Notes: generated by a model from the letters alone, not told the origin. 64,000 nucleotides of DNA from Rhizobium sp. BK316 (GCF_014193695.1 NZ_JACHZR010000008.1:144195-208194); one strand, 5' to 3'. Shown: positions 17,476 to 26,455, numbered from the stretch's first letter. Made by a program: numbers and translations.

Positions 17476-17568
17476 GAACAACTTCTCCTTGATCCAGACC
17501 TTGCTGTCACAGGTGCATGTGCAGGCGGGTTGATTCCCGTCTCCCCTCTTTCACGCACCGATGTTCGT

Positions 17569-17814
17569 TTAACGAAGCGGCTGTTCTGCCGGCTCCGGTT
17601 TGTGGATCAAGGGAACGGCCTGCAGCACGAGCGCATCGAGGCCGTTGTCCTCCTTCTCCAGAATTTCGAAGAGTTGCCGCCGCATGCGCGGTTCCCAGAA
17701 TTTGTTGATATGGGTCGCGACCCCCTGCGCAGCTTCACTTTCGGGCTGGGTCTTGAAGAAGGTTGCGATCTGGTTTGCCATGTAGACAAGTTTGGTCTTG
17801 GTATCATGCGACAT
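17569..17814 (-). CDS. fdsD: NAD-dependent formate dehydrogenase, delta subunit
   Basis: An 81-residue protein of the FdsD family (MSHDTKTKLVYMANQIATFF at the start, then INKFWEPRMRRQLFEIL). It is a small accessory subunit of the soluble NAD-linked molybdenum formate dehydrogenase, needed for active enzyme in Cupriavidus and Rhodobacter. Its start lies inside the last codons of fdhD (about 11-base overlap), implying coupled translation. It is the last gene of fdsGBA-fdhD-fdsD. Confidence 0.9.
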   Translation of the reverse strand: MSHDTKTKLVYMANQIATFFKTQPESEAAQGVATHINKFWEPRMRRQLFEILEKEDNGLDALVLQAVPLIHKPEPAEQPLR

Positions 17815-18631
17815 CGGCAATGCTTCCGGGCGACAGGCGGTGCGGGTGGGTGAAAATCTCGAAATCCTCGCCGCGCACGAGGGCGACAAGCGTCATCCCG
17901 GCTTCCTCGGCGGTGCGGATGGCAAGTGCCGTCGGCGCGGAAATGGCGATCAATACGGGCGCTCCGAGGATCGCCGTCTTCTGGACCATTTCGACGGAGA
18001 GGCGGCTGGTGACGGCCACAGCGCCTGACGCGCCCATAGCGCCGGCTCTGATGACGGCTCCGCAGAGCTTGTCGAGCGCATTGTGCCGGCCGACATCCTC
18101 ACGAACGGCGATCAATCCCCTGCCGGGAACATAGAAACCTGCCCCATGAACTGCCCGCGTCTCGCGATGCAGCGGCTGGGAATCGTTAAGCAGTGCGATC
18201 GCCTTGATGATATCGGCATGCGACAGCGACAGCCCGACCTTGGAAACGGCAGGCACCTTGCGAACTGCCTGCTCGATCGATTCGATACCGCAGAGGCCGC
18301 AGCCGACAGGTCCCGCCATGCTGCGTCGACGCTTTCTCAGCGCATCCTCGACATCATCGAGAAGCGTCACCTGGACATCGATGCCCTTCTCATCCTCAAT
18401 GAACTCGATCCCGGCGACCTGGCTGCGGTCGGTGATGATGCCTTCTGTCAGGCTGAAACCCACAGCAAAATCCTCGAGATCGGCAGGCGTGCCCATCATG
18501 ACCGCATGCGAGCTGCCGCCATAGGAAAAGGCGATCGGCACCTCCTCAGGCACGATACGCTCGCCCCGCGTCATGATGCCACCCTTCCAGGCGACCTCCG
18601 TCACGGCCGTGCGGGTCGACCTTTCCGTCAT
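17804..18631 (-). CDS. fdhD: Formate dehydrogenase accessory sulfurtransferase FdhD
   Basis: Transfers sulfur to the molybdenum cofactor so that formate dehydrogenase becomes active. The 275-residue protein shows DLEDFAVGFSLTEGII, the sulfur-carrying Cys pair in GPVGCGLCGIESIEQ, and the conserved FYVPGRGLIAVREDVGRHNALDK stretch. Its ATG overlaps the fdsA stop by one base. Placement between fdsA and fdsD is usual for Fds-type operons. Confidence 0.95.
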   Translation of the reverse strand: MTERSTRTAVTEVAWKGGIMTRGERIVPEEVPIAFSYGGSSHAVMMGTPADLEDFAVGFSLTEGIITDRSQVAGIEFIEDEKGIDVQVTLLDDVEDALRKRRRSMAGPVGCGLCGIESIEQAVRKVPAVSKVGLSLSHADIIKAIALLNDSQPLHRETRAVHGAGFYVPGRGLIAVREDVGRHNALDKLCGAVIRAGAMGASGAVAVTSRLSVEMVQKTAILGAPVLIAISAPTALAIRTAEEAGMTLVALVRGEDFEIFTHPHRLSPGSIADVA

Positions 18632-21510
18632 TATTCGGCGGCCTCCATCTTGCCGGCGATACGGCGAGACTGGCGAGCCTGTTCATCATACTCGATCTGC
18701 CAATCGGACGGCCCGTTGGAGGGCGAAACCTGCACCGCCGTCACCTTGTATTCCGGGCAGTTCGTCGCCCAGTCGGAGAAGTCGGTTGTGATGACGTTTG
18801 CCTGCGTATCCGGATGATGGAAGGTTGTATAGACGACGCCAGGCGCCACGCGATCGGTAATCAACGCGCGAAGCGTGGTGTCGCCCGAGCGGCTGCCGAG
18901 CTTCACCCAGTCGCCATCGCGGATGCCGCGCTGCTCGGCATCATGCGGATGAATTTCCAGCCGGTCTTCGGAATGCCAGACGACATTATCGGTGCGGCGC
19001 GTCTGCGCCCCGACATTGTACTGGCTGAGAATGCGCCCGGTCGTGAGAAGCAGCGGGAAGCGCGGACCAGTGCGCTCGTCGGTCGCCACATATTCCGTAC
19101 GGATGAACTTGCCCTTGCCGCGTACGAACCCGTCCACATGCATGATCGGCGAGCCGAGCGGATGCGCCTCGTTGCAGGGCCACTGAACCGAGCCCATCTT
19201 TTCGAGATAGTCGTAAGAAACCGAAGCGAAGCTCGGCGTCGTCGCGGCAATCTCGTCCATGATTTCGGACGGATGCGCATAGTGCCAGTCGAGGCCCATG
19301 GCCCGGGCGAGCGTCTGTGTCACTTCCCAATCGGCATAGCCATTGCGCGGCGTCATGACCTTGCGCACGCGGTTAATGCGGCGCTCGGCATTCGTGAAGG
19401 TGCCGTCCTTTTCCAGGAAGGTCGAACCCGGCAGGAAGACATGGGCATAATTCGCCGTCTCGTTCAGGAAGAGATCCTGCACGACGACACATTCCATGGC
19501 GGCAAGGCCGGCGGCCACATGCTTGGTATCCGGATCGGACTGTAGAATGTCCTCACCCTGAATGTAGATCCCCTTGAAAGAACCGTCGACGGCGGCATCC
19601 AGCATGTTCGGGATGCGCAGACCCGGCTCGTTGTTGATCTTCACGCCCCAGAGCTTTTCGAAGATATCGCGCGTCGCATCGTCGGAGATATGACGATAGC
19701 CCGGGAGTTCGTGTGGGAAGGAGCCCATGTCGCACGAACCCTGCACATTGTTCTGGCCGCGCAGCGGGTTCACGCCGACACCCGGACGGCCGATATTGCC
19801 GGTGGCCATGGCGAGGTTGGCGATCGCCATTACCGTCGTCGAACCCTGGCTGTGTTCGGTCACGCCGAGGCCGTAATAGATGGCGCCGTTGCCGCCGGTC
19901 GCATAAAGCCGGGCAGCACCACGCACGTCTTCCGGCTTGACACCGGTGAATTTCTCGACGGCTTCAGGGCTATGCTGCGGCTCGGCCACGAAAGCTGCCC
20001 AATCTTCGAATTCCGACCAGTCGCAACGCTCGCGGATGAATTTCTCATCGTACAGCCCTTCGGTCACGATCACATGCGCCAGTGCCGTCATAACAGCGAC
20101 ATTGGTGCCAGGCTTCAGCGGCAGGTGGAAGGATGCTTCGACATGCGGCGACCGGACGATATCGATGCGGCGCGGATCGATGACAACAAGTTTGGCGCCC
20201 TGCCGCAGACGCTTCTTCAGGCGCGAAGCGAAGACCGGATGCCCATCGGTCGGATTGGCGCCGATGATGACGACGACATCGGACTGCTCGACGCTGTCGA
20301 AATTCTGCGTGCCGGCAGAGGTGCCGAAAGCCTGACCGAGACCATAACCGGTCGGTGAATGGCAGACGCGGGCGCAGGTATCGACATTATTGTTGCCGAA
20401 GCCGGCGCGAACCAGCTTCTGGACAAGATAAGTCTCTTCATTGGTGCAGCGGGACGATGTGATACCGCCGATCGCTTCGCGGCCATACTGATACTGGATG
20501 CGGCGGAACTCGGAAGCGACATGCGCATAGGCCTCGTCCCACGTCACCTCACGCCAGGGATCCGTCACTTTTTCACGGATCATCGGATTGAGGATGCGGT
20601 CTTTATGGGTTGAATAGCCATAGGCGAAGCGGCCTTTGACGCAGGAATGACCGCGATTGGCCTGCCCGTCCTTCCACGGTACCATGCGCACCAGTTCCTC
20701 GCCGCGCATTTCCGCCTTGAAGGAACAGCCGACGCCGCAATAGGCGCAGGTGGTAACAACCGAATGTTCCGGCTGGCCGATGCGGATGACCGATTTTTCC
20801 GTCAGCGTCGCCGTCGGGCAGGCCTGCACGCAGGCACCGCACGATACGCATTCGGAATCGACGAAATGCTCATGCATGCCCGGCGAAACGCTCGAACTGA
20901 AACCGCGGCCTTCGATCGTCAGCGCAAAGGTGCCCTGCACCTCTTCGCAGGCGCGCACGCAGCGGGAGCAAACGATGCACTTTGACGGATCAAAGGTGAA
21001 GTACGGATTGGACTCGTCCTTCGGCATCCATTTCAGATTGATCTCACCATTGTTGCGGGCCTTGACGTGGTTGTCGCCCTCATAGCCGTAACGCACGTCG
21101 CGAAGACCAACGGCGCCCGCCATGTCCTGCAGCTCGCAGTCACCGTTGGCAGCGCAGGTCAGACAGTCGAGCGGATGGTCGGAGATATAGAGCTCCATGA
21201 CGCCGCGGCGGATATTCTTCAGGCGCTCGGTCTGCGTATGGACGACGATGCCGGAGGCCACCGGCGTGGTGCAGGAGGCGGGCGTTCCGTTGCGACCGTC
21301 GATTTCGATGAGACAGAGTCGGCAGGAACCGAAGGCATCGACCATATCGGTCGCGCAGAGCTTCGGCACCTCGATGCCGGCCTCCATGGAGGCGCGCATG
21401 ATCGAGGTTCCCTCGGGAACCGTCACCTGACGGCCGTCGATGGTCAGCGTCACCATCGTTTCGGATTTCGGGGCCGGCGTTCCGTAGTCGATTTCGTGAA
21501 CAAGAGACAT
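18631..21510 (-). CDS. fdsA: NAD-dependent formate dehydrogenase, alpha (molybdenum) subunit
   Basis: A 959-residue catalytic subunit oxidising formate to CO2. In order: an N-terminal [2Fe-2S] ferredoxin domain (about residues 20-100, Cys in KLCATDMVDAFGSCRLC), a His/Cys cluster site (HPLDCLTCAANGDCELQ), two [4Fe-4S] ferredoxin sites (CIVCSRCVRACEE and CVSCGACVQACP), the molybdopterin-domain [4Fe-4S] motif CAYCGVGC with a later SCVKGRF, and the molybdenum-ligand Cys in CARVCHSPTGYGLG followed by the adjacent His. The C-terminus holds the MoCo dinucleotide-binding barrel. The ligand is Cys, not selenocysteine. Electrons pass to FdsB. Three bases separate it from fdsB. Confidence 0.96.
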   Translation of the reverse strand: MSLVHEIDYGTPAPKSETMVTLTIDGRQVTVPEGTSIMRASMEAGIEVPKLCATDMVDAFGSCRLCLIEIDGRNGTPASCTTPVASGIVVHTQTERLKNIRRGVMELYISDHPLDCLTCAANGDCELQDMAGAVGLRDVRYGYEGDNHVKARNNGEINLKWMPKDESNPYFTFDPSKCIVCSRCVRACEEVQGTFALTIEGRGFSSSVSPGMHEHFVDSECVSCGACVQACPTATLTEKSVIRIGQPEHSVVTTCAYCGVGCSFKAEMRGEELVRMVPWKDGQANRGHSCVKGRFAYGYSTHKDRILNPMIREKVTDPWREVTWDEAYAHVASEFRRIQYQYGREAIGGITSSRCTNEETYLVQKLVRAGFGNNNVDTCARVCHSPTGYGLGQAFGTSAGTQNFDSVEQSDVVVIIGANPTDGHPVFASRLKKRLRQGAKLVVIDPRRIDIVRSPHVEASFHLPLKPGTNVAVMTALAHVIVTEGLYDEKFIRERCDWSEFEDWAAFVAEPQHSPEAVEKFTGVKPEDVRGAARLYATGGNGAIYYGLGVTEHSQGSTTVMAIANLAMATGNIGRPGVGVNPLRGQNNVQGSCDMGSFPHELPGYRHISDDATRDIFEKLWGVKINNEPGLRIPNMLDAAVDGSFKGIYIQGEDILQSDPDTKHVAAGLAAMECVVVQDLFLNETANYAHVFLPGSTFLEKDGTFTNAERRINRVRKVMTPRNGYADWEVTQTLARAMGLDWHYAHPSEIMDEIAATTPSFASVSYDYLEKMGSVQWPCNEAHPLGSPIMHVDGFVRGKGKFIRTEYVATDERTGPRFPLLLTTGRILSQYNVGAQTRRTDNVVWHSEDRLEIHPHDAEQRGIRDGDWVKLGSRSGDTTLRALITDRVAPGVVYTTFHHPDTQANVITTDFSDWATNCPEYKVTAVQVSPSNGPSDWQIEYDEQARQSRRIAGKMEAAE

Positions 21511-21513
21511 GGT

Positions 21514-23070
21514 CTATTCCGCCGCTTCTGTGAGAGGAGTCGGAGCAAAATCTTCGGGAAAGTGCGTCATGGCGCTCATGACAGGATAGGGCGTGAAGCC
21601 GCCGAGCGCGCAGAGCGAGCCGAATTTCATCGTATTGCAGAGGTCGGCGAGCAGCTCACGGTTCTTTTCCGGCTCGATCCCCTTTGCGATCTTGTCGGCC
21701 GTTTCGACGCCGCGTGTCGAGCCGATGCGGCAGGGCGTGCACTTGCCGCAGCTTTCCACCGCGCAGAACTCCATCGCGAAACGCGCCTGTTTCAGCATAT
21801 CGGCCGTGTCGTCGAAAATGACGAGACCGGCATGGCCGATCAGTCCGTCCCTGGCGGCAAAGGCTTCATAGTCGAAAAGTGTATCGAAGAGCGCTCGCGG
21901 GAAATAGGCGCCAAGCGGCCCACCCACCTGCACCGCCTTTACCGGCCGGCCGGATGCGGTACCGCCGCCGATGTCATCGACGATATCGCCGAGCGACAGG
22001 CCGAAGGCGGTTTCATAGAGACCGCGATATTTCACATTGCCGGCGATCTGCAGCGGAATGGTGCCGCGTGACCGGCCCATGCCGAAATCGCGATAGAAGG
22101 CGGCCCCCTTGTCCATGATCACAGGCACAGAAGCGAGCGAGATGACGTTATTGATGACCGTCGGACAGTCAAACAGGCCCTTATGCGCCGGCAGCGGCGG
22201 CTTGGCGCGGATGACACCCCGCTTGCCTTCAAGGCTGTTCAGCAGCGCCGTCTCCTCGCCGCAGACATAGGCGCCTGCACCGGTGCGGATCTCCATGTCG
22301 AATGCCTTGCCGGAACCGAGCACCGAGGCGCCGAGAATGCCGGCCCTACGGGCGATCTCCACCGCCTCTGTCATCGTTGCGATGGCATGCGGGTATTCCG
22401 AGCGCGTATAGACGAAGCCCTTCATGGCGCCGGTCGCAAGCCCTGATATCACCATGCCTTCGATGAGCACGAAGGGATCGCCTTCCATGATCATCCGGTC
22501 GGCGAAGGTTCCGCTGTCGCCCTCATCTGCATTGCAGACGATATATTTGCGCGAACCCGCCGCATCGAGCACCGTCTTCCATTTGATGCCCGTCGGAAAG
22601 CCGGCGCCACCACGGCCGCGAAGGCCGGAATCGGTAACTTCCTTGACGACATCGGCAGGCTGCATCGACACCGCGCGGCGAAGACCCGCAAGCCCGCCAT
22701 GGGCTTCGTAATCCTCAAGCGAAAGCGGATCGGTAATGCCGCAGCGGGCAAAGGTGAGACGGGTCTGGCCTTTCAGGAATGGGAGGTCCTCGACCTCCCC
22801 GAGACAGAGCGCATGCGTGCCGCCGCCTATCAATCCCGCATCGAACAGACTGGCAACATCCTTCTCCTTGACCGGCCCATAGCCGATCCGCTTACCGGAA
22901 AGCTCGACCTCGACCAGCGGTTCCAGCCAGAACATTCCGCGCGAGCCGTTGCGCACGATTGTGGCATCGAGGCCGCGGGCGGCGATCTCCTGGGTAATCG
23001 CCTTTGCCACCTTCTCGGCCCCGAGCGAGAGCGCTGCGGCATCGCGCGGAACATAAATCTTCACAGTCAT
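21514..23070 (-). CDS. fdsB: NAD-dependent formate dehydrogenase, beta (diaphorase) subunit
   Basis: A 518-residue NuoF-like flavoprotein passing electrons from FdsA to NAD+. About 120 N-terminal residues resemble a thioredoxin-like module. Then come the FMN/NADH site (GLRGRGGAGFPTGIKW, NADEGDSGTFADR), a second glycine-rich region (GAGAYVCGEETALLNSLEG), and the [4Fe-4S] motif ESCGKCTPCRIGSTRG with a later LCALGG Cys. Its ATG overlaps the fdsG stop by four bases (ATGA), showing tight coupling. Confidence 0.95.
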   Translation of the reverse strand: MTVKIYVPRDAAALSLGAEKVAKAITQEIAARGLDATIVRNGSRGMFWLEPLVEVELSGKRIGYGPVKEKDVASLFDAGLIGGGTHALCLGEVEDLPFLKGQTRLTFARCGITDPLSLEDYEAHGGLAGLRRAVSMQPADVVKEVTDSGLRGRGGAGFPTGIKWKTVLDAAGSRKYIVCNADEGDSGTFADRMIMEGDPFVLIEGMVISGLATGAMKGFVYTRSEYPHAIATMTEAVEIARRAGILGASVLGSGKAFDMEIRTGAGAYVCGEETALLNSLEGKRGVIRAKPPLPAHKGLFDCPTVINNVISLASVPVIMDKGAAFYRDFGMGRSRGTIPLQIAGNVKYRGLYETAFGLSLGDIVDDIGGGTASGRPVKAVQVGGPLGAYFPRALFDTLFDYEAFAARDGLIGHAGLVIFDDTADMLKQARFAMEFCAVESCGKCTPCRIGSTRGVETADKIAKGIEPEKNRELLADLCNTMKFGSLCALGGFTPYPVMSAMTHFPEDFAPTPLTEAAE

Positions 23071-23546
23071 CGGCGCGCCTCCTCGATGAGTTCGGTCACC
23101 AGTTCGTCATCGACCCGGCCATGCACCTCACCATCCAACATGGCGGCCGGCGCGCAGGCACAGAGACCGAGACAGTAGACCGGCTCCAGGGTCACGCTGC
23201 CATCGAGAGTCGTCTGGTGGAAATCGATGCCGAGCAGGGTCTTGATACGTTCGGCCAATGCATCGCCTCCCATCGACTGGCAGGCTTCGGCGCGACAGAG
23301 TTTCAGCACGTGCCGACCGGCAGGATGATTTCGATAATCATGGTAGAAGGTTACGACCCCGTGAACCTCGGCGCGGGAAAGATTGAGCTCGTCGGCGATG
23401 ACCGGTAGGGCCTCCTGCGGCACGAAACCGAACTGGTCCTGGACCTCGTGCAGAATGGGGAGCAGTGGGCCTTCGAGGGATCGAAGATCAGCAACGATCG
23501 AACGGATACGCCCGACGATATCGCCCTGGGCGATACGTATATTCAT
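23067..23546 (-). CDS. fdsG: NAD-dependent formate dehydrogenase, gamma subunit
   Basis: A 159-residue NuoE-like [2Fe-2S] protein. The four cluster Cys are visible in LCRAEACQSMGG and CLGLCACAPA, as in the 24-kDa subunit of complex I. The N-terminal helical part (LLPILHEVQDQFGFVPQEAL) is also typical. First gene of the fds operon; its promoter should lie in 23547-23681, where an LTTR-like dyad sits near the far end. Confidence 0.94.
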   Translation of the reverse strand: MNIRIAQGDIVGRIRSIVADLRSLEGPLLPILHEVQDQFGFVPQEALPVIADELNLSRAEVHGVVTFYHDYRNHPAGRHVLKLCRAEACQSMGGDALAERIKTLLGIDFHQTTLDGSVTLEPVYCLGLCACAPAAMLDGEVHGRVDDELVTELIEEARR

Positions 23547-23666
23547 CAGCAGCCTCCCTTCGGCTTACGCATTCCTTGAAAACCGCAAAACTCCCCATGT
23601 CATTGCGATTTCTACGGAACTGTCTCAGGGAAGCAGGCTGCAATCAATAAAGCAGTCTCGTTGCTC

Positions 23667-23683
23667 GATAGGTTTTTCCTATC
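23667..23683. promoter_or_regulatory. Candidate LysR-type operator upstream of fdsG
   Basis: GATAGGTTTTTCCTATC is a perfect 6-bp dyad containing ATAG-N7-CTAT, a classic LTTR (T-N11-A) site. It straddles the lysR stop codon, about 120-137 bases before the fdsG ATG. A weak hairpin terminator for lysR is the alternative. Confidence 0.5.
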
Positions 23684-24575
23684 AAAGTTCTGCGTCTTCA
23701 ACGAGTGTTCTTGCTTCATGCAACAAAGCGGAAACAAGCGGCGTGAAGGGTTCACGATAGGGAGCAACCAGGCCGACGAGATGGTGCGCCTCCGGCTCGA
23801 CAATCGGGATCATGCGGATCTCTACAGGAAAGCCAAATGATTTCGCGACGTTACGAGGCATGATGCTCGCCCAGCGACCGGTCCGTACATGCGAAAAAAG
23901 CACGATCATCGAGTTGGATTCAAGCGTCGGATGCACTGTTGCACCGGCTTCGGTCAAATGTCGGTTGATGATACGCCGGTTCTGCATGTCGGCCGTCAAT
24001 AGGCAAAGCCGAAGATCGCCCACTTCACGCCACGTCACACTCTCGCGATCCGAGAGCGGACTGCCGGCGGCGGTGATCAGGTTGTAGCGCTCCGCATAAA
24101 GCGGCACCGAGGTGACGCGCCCAAGCGGCTCGTTTTCCAGATAGGTGATGCCGGCATCGATCTCGAGATTTTCGAGCATGCTCAGCACCTGCAGCGAATT
24201 GCGCGAGACGATGGAGAAGGTGACATCGGGATGCCGCTCCTGGAAGGGCGTTGTGATTCGCGACAACATGGCGAGCGCGGTCGGAATGGAAGCAAGACGC
24301 AGATGGCCAGAGAGGCCTTTGCGGGCGGCGCGCATTTCCTCGCGCATGGTGCGCGTGTCGCCGACAATGCGACGCGCCCATTCGAGCACGCGCTGCCCTT
24401 CCGGCGTCAATCCTTGAAAGCGAGAGCCGCGCTGCACCAGCATGACGCCGAGTTGATCCTCAAGCTGGCGAATGGCGGCCGAAAGCGTCGGTTGGGAAAC
24501 GCCGCATTCCTCTGCCGCACGGCCGAAATGTTTTTCGTTGGCGAGCGCAATGAAGAATTCCAGCTTGTCGATCAT
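23682..24575 (-). CDS. LysR-family regulator, probably of the fds operon
   Basis: A 297-residue LTTR: an N-terminal winged helix-turn-helix (FGRAAEECGVSQPTLSAAIRQLEDQLGV, about residues 17-44), then a two-lobed periplasmic-binding-like effector domain. It is encoded just upstream of fdsG on the same strand with a 135-base gap. FdsR-like regulators adjacent to fds operons respond to formate or a related metabolite in other proteobacteria; the ligand here is inferred from position only. The gap carries an ATAG-N7-CTAT dyad. Confidence 0.88.
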   Translation of the reverse strand: MIDKLEFFIALANEKHFGRAAEECGVSQPTLSAAIRQLEDQLGVMLVQRGSRFQGLTPEGQRVLEWARRIVGDTRTMREEMRAARKGLSGHLRLASIPTALAMLSRITTPFQERHPDVTFSIVSRNSLQVLSMLENLEIDAGITYLENEPLGRVTSVPLYAERYNLITAAGSPLSDRESVTWREVGDLRLCLLTADMQNRRIINRHLTEAGATVHPTLESNSMIVLFSHVRTGRWASIMPRNVAKSFGFPVEIRMIPIVEPEAHHLVGLVAPYREPFTPLVSALLHEARTLVEDAEL

Positions 24576-24648
24576 CCGGCCTCCCCGCCGAGTTCGGGAT
24601 GAGGCCTATTTTTGCGGCTTGTCCGCCGCTTCGCAAGAGCCGTGGGCT

Positions 24649-24990
24649 CTAACTTTTCTCGGCAACCGGAAAGAGACTGAAAAGTGATTCGAGGAAAGCC
24701 AGAACGCTTTCATTGCCCGTGCTGTAATAGACGAGCCGTCCTTCGCGCCGCGTATTGACGAGGCCTTCGAGCCTCAGCCGGGCAAGCTGCTGGGACACCA
24801 TAGCCTGCTGTATACCCAGGATATCCTCGATTTCGCCGACCGTCTTTTCCCCTTCCGACAGGATACAAAGGATGAGCAACCGGGTCTGATGGGCTAGCGC
24901 CTTCAGGAGATCACTCGCCTCGTGGGCTTTGTCAGCAAGCTTCTGCAAGTCCTGGCCAGTCATGCCCGGCTTCGGTTTAGGCAATGGCAT
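24649..24990 (-). CDS. ArsR-family repressor (BigR/SqrR-like)
   Basis: A 113-residue winged-helix protein. The recognition part is IEDILGIQQAMVSQQLARLRLEGLV (about residues 54-78) with the wing in TRREGRLVYYS. It resembles the sulfide/persulfide sensors BigR/SqrR: Cys42 lies in the conserved LLILCILSEG position, but no second Cys exists near residue 108. This is the only Cys in the chain. Metal-site Cys/His sets of classic ArsR proteins are absent. An ATTC-N8-GAAT dyad sits 46 bases upstream, suggesting autoregulation. Targets are not evident; the SDR gene lies upstream on the same strand. Confidence 0.82.
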   Translation of the reverse strand: MPLPKPKPGMTGQDLQKLADKAHEASDLLKALAHQTRLLILCILSEGEKTVGEIEDILGIQQAMVSQQLARLRLEGLVNTRREGRLVYYSTGNESVLAFLESLFSLFPVAEKS

Positions 24991-25035
24991 TTGCTTCTCG
25001 GAAGGAGGTAATAATGTAGATCAGTACACTATCAT

Positions 25036-25051
25036 ATTCGCAGAAGCGAAT
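25036..25051. promoter_or_regulatory. Likely operator for the ArsR-type repressor
   Basis: ATTCGCAGAAGCGAAT is a perfect 6-bp inverted repeat with a 4-base spacer and fits ATTC-N8-GAAT, the form I recall for SqrR/BigR-type sites. It is in the 101-base gap before the ArsR gene. Confidence 0.65.
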
Positions 25052-25091
25052 TGGTCAAATGTCATGAAATACCAAAAAAAGTCCAACCAAA

Positions 25092-25862
25092 TCAGCAAAT
25101 AAGCTGACCACCGTTGATCTCCAGCACTTGACCTGTGATGTAGCCAGAGAGTGAAGGAGCCGCCAGGAAGAGATAGGCAGGCGCGCAATCCTCCGCTGTT
25201 CCAAGCCGCTGCAGCGGGATAGACCTGCGAGTTTGCTCCAGTTTTTCGCGAGATGAATAGCGTGCATGGAAATCGGTATCGATCGTTCCGGGCGAGACGC
25301 AATTGACCCTTATACCGTCAGGTGCGAGCTCCCGGGCAAGCGCCTTCGAATAGGTCGCAACGAAAGCCTTCGATGCGGAATAGATCGCCGAACCGGGGCT
25401 TCCGCCCGTCAGCGCCGAAATCGAAACCGTGTTGACGATGGCAGCACCTTGCGCCGCCCGCAGCGCCGGAAGCAGAGCGCGCGTCAACTCCACCACCGAC
25501 GTCTGGTTGAGACGCACGATGGTCTCGTACTCGGCATCAGTGAGCTCTCCGGCCAGAAAGCGACCGTGCATGGTACCGGCATTGTTGACCAGCACATGCA
25601 CCGCATCGAAGAATTCAAGCGCCTCCTCCGCAAACTTTGCGGCCCCGCCCGGATGCAGGAAATCGGCCGGCAGCAGCAGCGCCCGCCGCTCCGATTCGGC
25701 TGTCAGCAGAAAATCCGGCAGTTCGCGCTCCCCATCACGCCCGGTATGAACGAGTACGCGCGCCCCGCAATCCAGAAACTGTCGGGCGATTTCCAGGCCG
25801 ATACCGCGGCCGCCCCCCGTGACGACGACATTGCGGTTCTCGAACAGTTTGGGATGAAACAC
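25092..25862 (-). CDS. Short-chain dehydrogenase/reductase
   Basis: A 256-residue classical SDR with a Rossmann cofactor motif (VVVTGGGRGIGLEIA), NNAG, catalytic Ser in TVSISALTGG, the YSASK (YxxxK) motif, and a C-terminal GYITGQVLEINGG stretch. The GTG at 25860-25862 is chosen because AGGAGG lies 8 bases before it; an in-frame GTG 42 bases further upstream has no such site. The QFLDCGARVLVHTGRDG region suggests NADP(H) rather than NAD(H), but this is weak. Substrate unknown. The final residues end in Cys. Confidence 0.85.
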   Translation of the reverse strand: MFHPKLFENRNVVVTGGGRGIGLEIARQFLDCGARVLVHTGRDGERELPDFLLTAESERRALLLPADFLHPGGAAKFAEEALEFFDAVHVLVNNAGTMHGRFLAGELTDAEYETIVRLNQTSVVELTRALLPALRAAQGAAIVNTVSISALTGGSPGSAIYSASKAFVATYSKALARELAPDGIRVNCVSPGTIDTDFHARYSSREKLEQTRRSIPLQRLGTAEDCAPAYLFLAAPSLSGYITGQVLEINGGQLIC

Positions 25863-25953
25863 GAAGCTCTCCTCCTTGCGGGCGGCCGGTCCCGCTGCTT
25901 GCACTATCAGGGCCTAACATATGCGGCCATCAGCCAAAAGAAAGCCCGAAGGT

Positions 25954-26418
25954 CTAAGCACCCGGATCCAGAAGCCGCGCACCAGCGCCTTGCCTGCCGA
26001 GAACGTCGAAGGGATTGCGCAACGGACAGGCGTCGATGGAGAGGCAACCGCAGCCAATACAGCTCGTCAGATGGTCGCGCAGCAGGCTCAGTCGCTTGAT
26101 GCGGGCATCGAGGTCATCTTTCCAGAGCGCCGACAGCCTCTGCCAATCCTCGACTGTCGGCGTCCGGCTCTGCGGCAGGGTTTCGAAGGCAGTCTGGATT
26201 TCGGCAAGTGGGATGCCGACGCGTTGCGCCACTTTGATGATACCGAGGCGCCGTAGCACATCGCGGCCGTAGCGGCGCTGGTTGCCGCGGGTGCGGATGC
26301 TGGAGATCAGCCCCTTCGTCTCGTAGAAATGCAGGGCAGAAACCGCAAGCCCGCTTCGCTCTGCCACCTCACCCACCGTCAGGAGCTTGCTCAACGAGAA
26401 TGTCGAATTCTGCTGCAT
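25954..26418 (-). CDS. soxR: Redox-sensing activator SoxR
   Basis: A 154-residue MerR-family regulator. The N-terminal HTH (LTVGEVAERSGLAVSALHFYETKGLI, about residues 13-38) is followed by a dimerisation helix and the SoxR-specific [2Fe-2S] motif CIGCGCLSIDAC (CxxCxC-x5-C), which senses redox-cycling compounds. Divergent from a flavin-reductase-like gene with a perfect SoxR box between them. Outside the enterics SoxR usually acts directly on a few genes for flavin reductases, pumps or oxygenases; this arrangement agrees. No soxS gene is seen. Confidence 0.96.
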   Translation of the reverse strand: MQQNSTFSLSKLLTVGEVAERSGLAVSALHFYETKGLISSIRTRGNQRRYGRDVLRRLGIIKVAQRVGIPLAEIQTAFETLPQSRTPTVEDWQRLSALWKDDLDARIKRLSLLRDHLTSCIGCGCLSIDACPLRNPFDVLGRQGAGARLLDPGA

Positions 26419-26424
26419 GGCCTA

Positions 26425-26455
26425 TTGACCTCAATGTTAGTTGAGGTTCTATAGA
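26425..26455 (+). promoter_or_regulatory. SoxR-controlled promoter with SoxR box
   Basis: The dyad CCTCAATGTTAGTTGAGG (26429-26446) matches the SoxR box consensus. It lies between a -35 TTGACC (26425-26430) and a -10 TATAGA (26450-26455) separated by 19 bases. This overlong spacer is the hallmark of MerR-type promoters, which the activator untwists. The promoter points at the reductase gene; the soxR ATG is 7 bases from the -35. Confidence 0.9.
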
